14,279 nt of DNA, taken from NCBI GenBank assembly GCA_021777685.1, contig JAJYDH010000108.1:1-14279 (forward strand), given 5' to 3'. Made by a program: the position numbers and the translations under genes. The notes beneath the pieces are model-generated. The model had not been told where the DNA came from and did not search any database. It saw only the letters and a list, made by a program, of their open reading frames with translations. The stretch is from Planctomycetota bacterium. GTDB lineage: Bacteria; Planctomycetota; Planctomycetia; Isosphaerales; Isosphaeraceae. Positions 6,632-14,240 of this stretch are shown piece by piece (positions within the stretch are counted from its first letter, which is position 1; each line of letters opens with the position of its first letter).

Positions 6632-7498
6632 TCACTTCGGCGGATCGTCGCGTTTCCCCGTGTCCTCCGGCCGCCAGGCGAACCTCGGCGCGACCTTGGG
6701 GTCGTAGCCGAGCAGGTGCCCGGGCTCCTCCCGGCGGTCGGGGCGGACGTAGGTGAAATCGTTGTTCGGGAACGACTCGGCGATCAGGGCGGCGAGCGCG
6801 GGGTCGTACTCCTTCAGCTCCTCGCGGGTGTCGACGTCGTTGTGGTCGTGGTCGGGCGGGCGGTTGGTGCCGAACCACGACTGCACGCCCTCGGCCCAGT
6901 ATTCGTGCCGGTTGGTGGCGGCGTATTTCCCCTTCCAGAGGCCCCAGGCGAGCGAGTCTCGGTAGATCTTCTCCAGCCGGTCGTCGAACTTCGGGTCGAT
7001 CGAGACGAGCCCCATGTCGTGGAACGAGTGGGCGAACTCGTGGATCAGGATGTTTTCCGCGTCATAGGGGTCGCCCGGGTAGTTGAGCAGGTTCTCCTCG
7101 CCGCAACTGGTGGCGGGCCGTCGCCTCGTCGCGCCGAGGCCCCGGGCCCGGCGATTCCAGTACGACGCCGGCTTGAGGTCGGAGTGCTCGGGGACGTCGA
7201 CGGTCCGCTCCGAGGCGGCCATCACGGCGACGCGGACCCTGTTCCTGACCATCGCCTCGACCACGTCCTCGCGGCCTTCGGCCATCCGGCCGATCAGGTA
7301 CGCGGCCTCCTTCAGGGCGTAGTCCGAGACCTTCTCGGACGAGACGATCGGCAGGCCGTGGACCAGGACGCACTTCTTGTAGAACGGGTCGAGGTTCCAC
7401 GACTTCGGGGGCTCGACCACCCGGAATTCGGGCGAATCCGCCCCCAGGGCGGCCGTCGCCAGCAGGAGGATGGCCAGCGCGGTCGGGCGAAGCTTCAT
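6632..7498 (-). CDS. Secreted HExxH zinc metallopeptidase (putative)
   Basis: The 288-residue product starts with a typical signal peptide (MKLRPTALAILLLATAALGA, cleavage likely near residue 20) and should be exported. ILIHEFAHSFHDMG (HEFAH at 153-157) is a zinc-binding HExxH motif. NRHEYWAEGVQSWFG (197-210), about 45 residues later, offers Glu199 or Glu203 as the third ligand, a gluzincin arrangement like that of the lethal-factor-type (ATLF) catalytic domain. The region around SCGEENLLNYPGDPY just before the motif has a single Cys. Substrates are unknown. The TTG at 7502-7504 is an alternative start: GGAG sits about 7 nt before it, compared with about 13 nt before the chosen ATG. The gene runs in the same direction as the hydroxyproline cluster and ends 88 nt before it. 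Family assignment is by motif only. Confidence 0.75.
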   Translation of the reverse strand: MKLRPTALAILLLATAALGADSPEFRVVEPPKSWNLDPFYKKCVLVHGLPIVSSEKVSDYALKEAAYLIGRMAEGREDVVEAMVRNRVRVAVMAASERTVDVPEHSDLKPASYWNRRARGLGATRRRPATSCGEENLLNYPGDPYDAENILIHEFAHSFHDMGLVSIDPKFDDRLEKIYRDSLAWGLWKGKYAATNRHEYWAEGVQSWFGTNRPPDHDHNDVDTREELKEYDPALAALIAESFPNNDFTYVRPDRREEPGHLLGYDPKVAPRFAWRPEDTGKRDDPPK

Positions 7499-7530
7499 GG
7501 TCAAGGCGGATCTCCAATCGGCAAATCTGC

Positions 7531-7546
7531 CTCCCTCTCCCGGAGG
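7531..7546. repeat. Partial copy of the CTCCCTCTCCCGGAGG repeat
   Basis: CTCCCTCTCCCGGAGG matches the core of the inverted repeat at 7594-7728 and can fold on itself (CTCC...GGAG). It lies 33 nt upstream of the metallopeptidase start. Confidence 0.6.
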
Positions 7547-7593
7547 ACTGACCGGCCGAGACTTTTTCGATTCTCGTCCGGAGCGGATTCTGA

Positions 7594-7728
7594 CTCCCTC
7601 TCCCCCTGGGAGAGGGCCGGGGTGAGGGTCGTCGCCGGTCGAGCGACCGTCGATCGAGCCCTGTCTTCCGGCTCGCTGGTCATGCGGCGCCCCTCACCCC
7701 CGGCCCCTCTCCCGGAGGGAGAGGGGAG
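7594..7728. repeat. REP-like large inverted repeat between metallopeptidase and ThuA/cytochrome genes
   Basis: The left arm (7594-7628, beginning CTCCCTCTCCCCCTGGGAG and ending GGGGTGAGGG) and right arm (7691-7728, beginning CCCTCACCCCCGGCCCCTC) are near-complementary over about 35 nt and are separated by 62 nt. Each arm also folds alone (CTCTCCC...GGGAGAG). Pairs of hairpins in opposite orientation are the usual form of REP/BIME units, and similar CTCACCCC...CTCTCCC sequences recur in many bacterial genomes. It lies 31 nt after the stop codon of the ThuA gene, so it may also end that transcript. No transposase (RAYT) gene is in the window. Confidence 0.85.
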
Positions 7729-7758
7729 AGAGATCGGATCGCGAGCGTCGATGGAGAA

Positions 7759-10700
7759 TTACTCATCCCCTTCGATCGTCACCGCCATGACGATCGGCGA
7801 GGTGTCGTCGGGCCCTTTGACCAGCTCGATCCGGGCGATGGGCTCGGCCCTCTCGGGCCGGATCGCCAGGTAGCGGATCTGCTGCCCCCGGAGCCGGAAG
7901 GCGAACTTCGAGCCGGGGACGTCGATCCGGCGGATGTAGTCGGCGAAGTGGATGCCGTTCTTGAGCGGGTGGTTCTCGACCTTGCCGTCGGCGTAATGGA
8001 GCCGGACGGTCATCGAGGTCGTCGGGTTGGCGTCGGGGCTCGTCGCGCCCCAGCCGCTCACGCCGCTGAGGAAGTGGATCGCCCTGGCCGTCGCGTTGAC
8101 CGGCATCGAGACCGACTTCGGCATCTTCGGCGGGGTCTCGCCGCTCGGCCCGTAGAGCAGGATCGCGTTGGGGACGCGGTCGCCCTGCGGGTCGACGAGC
8201 TGGAACGGCACGCCCTCGAACGTCTTGGGCGACCAGTCGGGGAAGATCATCCGCTCGGTCGTCGAGTCGGGGTCGTAGAACATCCCCCGGGTCGTGACCA
8301 CGGTGGCGACCGGCCGGAGGTCGATCGGCGTGTACTTGCCCTTCTTCGTGAGGAACGCGAGCAGGTCGGCGACGCCCTCGGGCCCGACCTGCTTCTCGAA
8401 CCCCTCGGGCATGATCGACTTCTTCGACGCGGCGAACTCCTCGATCTGCTCGCGGAGGATCGGGGTCCGCTTCCCCTCGGCGTCGACCAGCTCGACCGAC
8501 GTCTTCGACTCGGAGGCGAGCAGGCCGTTGAGGACCCGGCCGTCGGTCGTGGCCACGGTGTACTGGACGAAGTTCCCCTCGACGCTCCGGCTCGGGTCGA
8601 TGATGTGGATCAGCAATTCCTCGCGCGGGTGGGTTCCCATCCCGGTCAGGTCCGGGCCGACCTTCCCCCCCTCGCCGCCGTAGGTGTGGCACTTGGCGCA
8701 CTGCTGGGCGAAGACGACCTTCCCCTTCGCCGGGTCTCCCCCCTTGAGGACCACCGGGGCGAGCTGGTCGATGACCTTCTGGCGGTCGGCGTCGGGCAGG
8801 CCCCCGCCCTTGGCGATCAGCGCCTTGGCCCTCGCGGCGATCTTCCGGTCGGGGTGGGCGGCCAGGGCCTGGGTCTGCGGGAGCGAGAGCTGCGAGAGCG
8901 AGACCTCCCCCTTCTCGACCCCTTCGAGGAACGCCGAGGTCCACTCGGCCCGCGAGAGCAGGACCTTCGCGGCCTCGGACCGGACGGCCGGGGTCATCGC
9001 GGCGAGTTTTTCGACGATCAGGCCGCCGACCTCGGGCGCCTCGCTCCGACCCGCCGCCTCGACCAGGCCGGAGGCCAGGCGCTGCGGCGAGCGGGGGGTG
9101 ATGAGGGCCAGGAGCGATTCGGCCGCCTTCGGGTCGGCCGGGCGGAACTCGACCAGCCGCTGCGCCGCGTCGACTCGCGCGGCCTCGTCCTGCTTCTCGT
9201 CGCGGGCGGTCGCCAGGAAGGTCGATGCGATCTCGGCCGAGTGGGACTCGATGGCCTTCGAGCCCCAGCGGCTCGCCAGGCTGACGAGCTGGGCACGGGA
9301 AGCCGGAGAGACCTTCGTCAGCAGCTCGACCATCGCCTTCTCGGTGGCGTCGTCGAGCTTCGGCTTCCTGTCCTTCGGCCAGCCTCGGGCCAGGCCGGCG
9401 ATGATCGCGTCGGCCACGGCACGGTCGGCGTCCTTGAGCCCGGCCAGGAACTCGGCGGAGGCGCCGGGCTCGGCGCCCCGGGCGAAGTGCTCGGCCACCC
9501 GACCGGCGATAGCCACCGTCGTCGGCGAGGCCGGCTTGTCGAGCTTCTTCGCGGCCAGGGCCTTGAGGAACGGCCCGGCGTGGGACGCGGCGGCGGCCGT
9601 GGCGGCGTCGGGGAGCCAGCGGTCGCCGTCGAACTTCCCTGCGATCAGCGCGTCGGCGATCGCGTCGGCCGCCCTGGGCGACTCCGGCGCGTCGGCCAGC
9701 GCGAGCAGGGCGGCCAGGCGGACCTGCGGGTCGGGGTCGCTCACCAGGGCGGCGGCCCGGGTCGCCTTCGAGTCATCCGGGAGGACCTGCACCGCGTTCC
9801 GCCGGACCCCCGCCGAGGGATGCCCCAGCGCCGCGACCACGGCCGCGGCGGCGGCCTCGTCCTCGCCGATCGCCCCCAGCCCTTGCAGCGTCCAGAGGGC
9901 GTGGATCGCGGCGGCGTTCAGGCCGATGGCATCGACCGCGTTGTCCTTGACCAGATCGATCAGGGCCGGCACGACGTCCTTCTTGCGCCGCTCGACCAGC
10001 AACCGCTGGGCGTGGAGCCGCCAGAACATGTTGTCATTCTTGAGCGCGGCGACCAGGCCCGGGCCATCATTCGGGTCGAGGGCGAGGGTCGCGGTCTTCG
10101 ACGGCGCCCCGACGGGGACGATCCGGTAGATCCGGCCGTGGGTCTTGTCGCGCAAGGGGGTCTCGTAGGCGGCCCCCTTGCCGGTCGTGAACCCCCTGGG
10201 CGTGGGGTTGTGCTGGACGATGAAGTTGTACCAGTCGCTGATCCAGACCGAGCCGTCGGGCCCGACCTCGGCGGCGACGGGCGAGGTCCACTCGTCGTCG
10301 CTGGCGGCGAGGTTCCACTCGTTGTGCGAGGCGAAGTCGCTCCCCCTCTTCTCCAGCGCGAAGGTCGCGACCAGGTGGCCGGTCGGCTCGGCGACGAACG
10401 CCGTGGCGTTCCAGTAGACCTTCGGGTAGGCCCTCGCGGTGTACAGGGCGTGGCCCGCCCCGGCGGTGAACCCGCCGAACCAGTCGACCTGGCGGACCTT
10501 GTCCGTCACCGGGAAGAACCGGTTGGAGTCGGCGATGTTCTGCAAGACGCCCCCGGCGGTGAAGCCGCGGACCTTCTCGTAATAGCGGTTGGGGATCGGC
10601 AGATAGACGCTCGGGCAGCCGTTGGCCGTCGAGCCGAAGAGGAGCCCTTCCTCGCTGATCCCGACGCCCCACGAGTTGTTGTTCGTGTTCCGGAGGAACT

Positions 10701-12093
10701 CCAGCTTCGACCCGTCCGGCTTGAACCGGTAGAGCCCCTGGCGGAACTGGTGATGCTCGCCGCCGATGGTCCCGTTGAACCCGGCGTAGCCGACGATCCC
10801 GTAGAGCCAGTTGTCCAGGCCGTAGCGGAGGTTGCTCGGCCCGGCGTGGGTGTCGCCGGTGCTCCAGCCGGTGAAGAGAGTCTTGCGGACGTCGGCCTTG
10901 TCGTCGCCGTCGGTGTCCTTGAGGAACAGGGTGTCGGGCGCCTGGTGGACGACCACGCCGCCGTCGGCGAAGGCCATGCTGGTGGGGATGCTCAGGCGGT
11001 CGGCGAAGACGGTGAACTTGTCGGCCCGGCCGTCGCCGTCGGTGTCCTCGCAGATCTTGATCCGGTCGTGCCCGTCGCCCGAGCGCTGGAGGTTGTTGGG
11101 GTAGTCGACGGTCTCGGCGACCCAGAGCCGCCCCTTGTGGTCCCAGGCGATGCAGATCGGCTTGGCGATCTCGGGCTCGGAGACGAACAGGCGGACCTCC
11201 AGCCCCTTCGGCACGGCCATGTGCCTGATCGACTCCTCCCAGTCGGCCGGGAGTTGCATCTTCTTGATCCCCTCGCCCATCGTCCCCCACGACCGGCCGG
11301 GGACGTACTGGGGGATCGCCGCCGGCGCGTCCTCGGACCGGAGCGGCTTGAGGCCGGCGGCCACGCGGACCCGGCCGTCGTAGACGTCCCCCTTGTTCGC
11401 GGCCCAGCGGAGCCCGCGCTCGACCAGGTCGTGGAAGCCCGGGTGGCCCCAGGTCCGGTTGTCGTGGCCGTAGGCGGTGTAGAAGACGCGCCCTTTGCCC
11501 TGCGTCCGGGTCCAGGTCCAGGGCTCGTCGGCCCCCTTCTCGTCGCGGACCTGGAGGACGTGGCGGTCCTTCTCATTATGCTTGGAATGGACGTAGGTCT
11601 CGTCCCAGGTCCGGAACGGCTCCAGCCCCTTCATGATCGGGTGGGCGGCGTCGACGACCTTCGTGTCGAACTCGCCGGTGCCGTGGCCCTTGAACTGGGC
11701 TCCGACCAGCGCGATGTACTTCGGCGAGTTGAGGAAGCAGAACGACGCGCAGTGGATCGGGGCGAATCCGCCGCCGTTCTCGACGTAGTCGAGCAGGGCC
11801 TTCTCCTGCTCGGGCGCGATCCGCTCGGTGTTGGCGTAGATCATCAGCGCGTCGTACTTGCCGAGGGTCGCCGGGTTGAGGTCGGACATCGCCTCGGTGT
11901 AGGTGATCTCGACCCCCCGGCTGGCCATGACGGGGATAAGCTGCGCCGCGCGGTCGGCCGGGGCGTGGTGCCCCTTGTCGCCGAGGAACAGGACGGTCAG
12001 CGGCCTCGGCGCCGGCTCGGCCGCCGTCGTCAGGAGCCCGGGCGCCAGCGAGAGCGCCCACGCGAGGAGTCGGGTCGGGATCTTGGCGGCCAT
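7759..12093 (-). CDS. Secreted ThuA - PVC-type beta-propeller dehydrogenase - HEAT - cytochrome c protein
   Basis: This 1444-residue protein has a signal peptide (residues 1 to about 25). A ThuA-like glutamine-amidotransferase fold follows (about 32-235: LFLGDKGHHAP, ENGGGFAPIHCASFC, GKGRVFYTAYGHD). Next is a planctomycete-type membrane-bound dehydrogenase propeller (about 285-660) with two Ca-binding-like loops, DTDGDGRAD (350-358) and DTDGDDKAD (393-401). HEAT-like helical repeats span about 680-1090. A c-type cytochrome domain (about 1112-1250) has heme motif CAKCH (1132-1136) and a probable axial Met in SIMPEGF (Met1228). A beta-rich C-terminal domain ends the protein (about 1290-1444). 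It probably oxidises a sugar or polysaccharide-derived alcohol outside the cytoplasm and passes electrons to heme; the substrate is unknown. The ATG at 12091-12093 was chosen because a signal peptide begins there and GGAGA lies 8 nt upstream. The same frame stays open much further, but only as a shadow of the SGNH gene. Confidence 0.92.
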   Translation of the reverse strand: MAAKIPTRLLAWALSLAPGLLTTAAEPAPRPLTVLFLGDKGHHAPADRAAQLIPVMASRGVEITYTEAMSDLNPATLGKYDALMIYANTERIAPEQEKALLDYVENGGGFAPIHCASFCFLNSPKYIALVGAQFKGHGTGEFDTKVVDAAHPIMKGLEPFRTWDETYVHSKHNEKDRHVLQVRDEKGADEPWTWTRTQGKGRVFYTAYGHDNRTWGHPGFHDLVERGLRWAANKGDVYDGRVRVAAGLKPLRSEDAPAAIPQYVPGRSWGTMGEGIKKMQLPADWEESIRHMAVPKGLEVRLFVSEPEIAKPICIAWDHKGRLWVAETVDYPNNLQRSGDGHDRIKICEDTDGDGRADKFTVFADRLSIPTSMAFADGGVVVHQAPDTLFLKDTDGDDKADVRKTLFTGWSTGDTHAGPSNLRYGLDNWLYGIVGYAGFNGTIGGEHHQFRQGLYRFKPDGSKLEFLRNTNNNSWGVGISEEGLLFGSTANGCPSVYLPIPNRYYEKVRGFTAGGVLQNIADSNRFFPVTDKVRQVDWFGGFTAGAGHALYTARAYPKVYWNATAFVAEPTGHLVATFALEKRGSDFASHNEWNLAASDDEWTSPVAAEVGPDGSVWISDWYNFIVQHNPTPRGFTTGKGAAYETPLRDKTHGRIYRIVPVGAPSKTATLALDPNDGPGLVAALKNDNMFWRLHAQRLLVERRKKDVVPALIDLVKDNAVDAIGLNAAAIHALWTLQGLGAIGEDEAAAAAVVAALGHPSAGVRRNAVQVLPDDSKATRAAALVSDPDPQVRLAALLALADAPESPRAADAIADALIAGKFDGDRWLPDAATAAAASHAGPFLKALAAKKLDKPASPTTVAIAGRVAEHFARGAEPGASAEFLAGLKDADRAVADAIIAGLARGWPKDRKPKLDDATEKAMVELLTKVSPASRAQLVSLASRWGSKAIESHSAEIASTFLATARDEKQDEAARVDAAQRLVEFRPADPKAAESLLALITPRSPQRLASGLVEAAGRSEAPEVGGLIVEKLAAMTPAVRSEAAKVLLSRAEWTSAFLEGVEKGEVSLSQLSLPQTQALAAHPDRKIAARAKALIAKGGGLPDADRQKVIDQLAPVVLKGGDPAKGKVVFAQQCAKCHTYGGEGGKVGPDLTGMGTHPREELLIHIIDPSRSVEGNFVQYTVATTDGRVLNGLLASESKTSVELVDAEGKRTPILREQIEEFAASKKSIMPEGFEKQVGPEGVADLLAFLTKKGKYTPIDLRPVATVVTTRGMFYDPDSTTERMIFPDWSPKTFEGVPFQLVDPQGDRVPNAILLYGPSGETPPKMPKSVSMPVNATARAIHFLSGVSGWGATSPDANPTTSMTVRLHYADGKVENHPLKNGIHFADYIRRIDVPGSKFAFRLRGQQIRYLAIRPERAEPIARIELVKGPDDTSPIVMAVTIEGDE

Positions 12094-12101
12094 TCCTGCG
12101 A

Positions 12102-12106
12102 TCTCC
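12102..12106 (-). promoter_or_regulatory. Shine-Dalgarno site of the ThuA/cytochrome c gene
   Basis: GGAGA on the minus strand, 8 nt before the ATG at 12093, supports the start that exposes the signal peptide. Confidence 0.55.
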
Positions 12107-12288
12107 GGGAAGTTGGGCGGGGGGCGGACAGCGGCGCCTTCCGGCGACGTCTCGGCGTACTGGGCGGCCGGGGATGATCCTCGATGACGTCGACGGGATG
12201 CCCCCGATGGTCGCTCGGAAGGCCGCCCGTTGCAAGCGCCATCCCCCGGTTTCTCGCGCCTTGCCGGGTTCAGGATGGTCGATCGGGA

Positions 12289-12331
12289 GATGGCCGATCG
12301 TGGGATTGATCCGATTCGTCCATCGGCCATC
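12289..12331 (-). terminator. Possible terminator hairpin after the SGNH-hydrolase gene
   Basis: GATGGCCGAT (12289-12298) pairs perfectly with ATCGGCCATC (12322-12331) across a 23-nt loop, starting 3 nt after the SGNH stop codon. No T-run follows on the minus strand, so it may only stabilise the transcript end. The rest of the 241-nt gap (12094-12334) shows no gene or clear promoter. Confidence 0.35.
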
Positions 12332-12334
12332 ATC

Positions 12335-14080
12335 TCATCGATCATGCTGGGGCCGATCGGGCCCGTCGGGCGGGAGCGGGTCGAGCCGGAGCGGGACGAA
12401 CCCGGTCGATCCGGGCGCCTCGCCCGCGGCGATCCGCCGGCCGGATTCCTCGAATTTCCCGGCTTTGGCCAGGTGCTCGCGGGGGTCGAACCGGAAGCCG
12501 GCGACCCACCGATAGAACGACCGGCCCCAGTCGCAGGCCGAGACCCAACGGCCCCGATCCATCCCGAAATGCCCGGCGATCGCGGCCGGGTCGAGGTCCG
12601 GCGCGGGGCCGGAATCCCAGCCGAACGCCTTCCGGGCCCGGAGTTCCCGGAGGATCGCCCTCGACAGCGCGGTGATCCCCCGGATCGACGCATGATGGCC
12701 GTCCTGCATGGCGTGCTCGTCGACGATCCCGTGCGGGCAGATCCGCCGGAGTTCGGCCGGGCCGTCGACCAGGATCGCCGACGGGTGCCGGGCCGCGACC
12801 TCGCGGTAGATCTCCTGGAGCGGGCCGATGCAGCGGAACGGCATCCCGTCGAGGTCGCGGGCCCTCGTGTAATGTCCGAGCGCCTCGCCCCACCGGCCCG
12901 ACCTCTCCAGCAGCCGGGCCAGCCGGAAATGCCCCTCGGCGAAGCCGGGCTGGCGATCGACGATCTCGCGATAGTGCGCCTCGGCGCGGGCCCAGTCGGA
13001 CGCTTTCTCGGCGTCGCGGGCGTCCCGGTACCGCCCCTCGACCCATTGCCGGTCGGCCTCCGAGGCCGTCGCGGGCAGGAGCGAGCGGTTCGGCTCGAAC
13101 CCCGACTCGTCGGCGGCCTCGATGACCAGGATCGGCAAGGCGCCGACGTGCTCGGCATACGAGACGATCGCCTCCAGGCGTCGACCGAAGTCGCGGATCA
13201 CGTCGGCGCGCTCGGACGGCGTGAACATCGGCGAGTCGACCAGCCGGTGGTGGCTCGTCAGCGGGGGAGGGCCGTCGATCCGGTTCCTGCTCAGGGCCTC
13301 GTAGATCATCCGGCACAAGGGCGACCCCAGGCTGGCCCGGTAGAGCCCGTGGAGGAGCGGGCTCCGGGGCGCCTCGTCGAGGTCGACGTCGCGCTCCTCC
13401 TCGAATCGGCCGGTGAACTCGTTGTGCCCCGAGTAGACCAGGATCGCCGCCGGGCGGTGCTCGATCGCGGCCAGCTTCAGATGCATGTCGGCCAGCGAGG
13501 CGCCCAGATAGGCCAGGACGTCGGCCTCGAAGTGCCGACCCGGCAACGCCCGGCCGAGCTGCCAGGCGACGACCCGGCCGATCGAGACGTTCGGGTTGAA
13601 CGGATGCCCCAGCGCCCCGGAGCCGCCCAGCACGACGATCCGGCCCCGGCCGTCGTCGGGGGCGAACCGGGTCGGAAGCGCGGGCATCCGGTGCTCCCAG
13701 GCCAGCCAGGCCGCCGAGCCCGCCTCGACCATCCCGAGCGAGAGCAGCGTCGAGCCGCAGAGCAAGAACAGCCGCGCCGGCCGCTTCCAGTCCCCTCGAA
13801 GGCGCATCGCCCGATACGTCGCCCGGCCCGTCGCCAGGCCCCCGAGCAGCGAGCCGCCCAGGACCAACGCATACCCGACCAGCATCGCCCGCAGCCCCAG
13901 CTCCACGATCCGCCGACGCTCCGGCCGGGGGAGCATCTGGAAGCGAAACCAGAGGAGCATCAGCCCATAAAACGCCAGGCTGACCACCAGGGCCGGCAGG
14001 ACCAGCCTCACGAACCGCCGCCAGACGCCCCGGGACCGGCCCGACGCCGGGGAGCCCGGGTCACTTTGGGGAAGGCTCAT
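12335..14080 (-). CDS. Membrane-anchored SGNH/GDSL-hydrolase-like protein with TPR-like segment
   Basis: The 581-residue product has three predicted membrane segments near the N-terminus (about 23-46, 64-84 and 103-127), then an SGNH-hydrolase-like domain. The family blocks can be read: VVLGGSGALGHP (149-160, nucleophile Ser154 in place of the GDS serine), a Gly in YLGASLADMH (191-200), YSGHNEF (216-222, oxyanion Asn220) and DGHH (460-463, Asp-x-x-His dyad). A helical TPR-like stretch (about 344-410: WARAEAHYREIVDRQPGFAE and GRWGEALGHYTRARDLDG) sits between blocks III and V. The enzyme probably hydrolyses or transfers an ester (acyl) group on a surface glycan or lipid; the substrate is unknown. 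The first in-frame ATG (14078-14080) was chosen; a GTG at 14159-14161 would add 27 residues without homology signs. The ATG lies inside an inverted repeat. Confidence 0.82.
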   Translation of the reverse strand: MSLPQSDPGSPASGRSRGVWRRFVRLVLPALVVSLAFYGLMLLWFRFQMLPRPERRRIVELGLRAMLVGYALVLGGSLLGGLATGRATYRAMRLRGDWKRPARLFLLCGSTLLSLGMVEAGSAAWLAWEHRMPALPTRFAPDDGRGRIVVLGGSGALGHPFNPNVSIGRVVAWQLGRALPGRHFEADVLAYLGASLADMHLKLAAIEHRPAAILVYSGHNEFTGRFEEERDVDLDEAPRSPLLHGLYRASLGSPLCRMIYEALSRNRIDGPPPLTSHHRLVDSPMFTPSERADVIRDFGRRLEAIVSYAEHVGALPILVIEAADESGFEPNRSLLPATASEADRQWVEGRYRDARDAEKASDWARAEAHYREIVDRQPGFAEGHFRLARLLERSGRWGEALGHYTRARDLDGMPFRCIGPLQEIYREVAARHPSAILVDGPAELRRICPHGIVDEHAMQDGHHASIRGITALSRAILRELRARKAFGWDSGPAPDLDPAAIAGHFGMDRGRWVSACDWGRSFYRWVAGFRFDPREHLAKAGKFEESGRRIAAGEAPGSTGFVPLRLDPLPPDGPDRPQHDR

Positions 14081-14159
14081 GATGGGTTCCGGGGTGGTTG
14101 TCGTCTCGACGCCGAAAGCCGGAAGAATTGAACCACCACCCTGGAATCCATCATGAGCC
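14074..14159. repeat. 25-bp inverted repeat enclosing the SGNH gene start
   Basis: The arm at 14074-14098 (beginning GGCTCATGATGG, ending GGGTGGT) is the reverse complement of 14135-14159 with two mismatches in 25, and the spacer is 36 nt. The start codon of the SGNH gene (14078-14080) and the weak GGAA just upstream lie within the first arm. In a transcript starting upstream of 14159 both would be paired. Confidence 0.9.
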
Positions 14160-14240
14160 ACAGGAATTTGTCGAATGGGCCATCCTTAAGGACCGCCGAT
14201 CCAATAACTTCCCGATTCGCGGGGGAAGCCTTTGGAGTGC

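Noticed and set aside
7948..12177. A plus-strand open frame of 1409 codons opposite the ThuA/cytochrome gene
   Set aside because: It is antisense to a protein with clear domains and a heme motif. Its translation is low-complexity Gly/Val/Asp/Arg, as expected from the complement of high-GC codons.
12094..13158. N-terminal extension of the ThuA/cytochrome frame upstream of the ATG at 12093
   Set aside because: The extra translation is Arg/Ser/Pro-rich and overlaps the SGNH gene in another frame. A signal peptide and ribosome-binding site mark the start at 12093.
12230..14131. Plus-strand open frame of 633 codons opposite the SGNH gene
   Set aside because: Antisense shadow with low-complexity Arg/Pro/Gly/Asp composition and no domain. 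The minus strand has membrane segments and hydrolase motifs.
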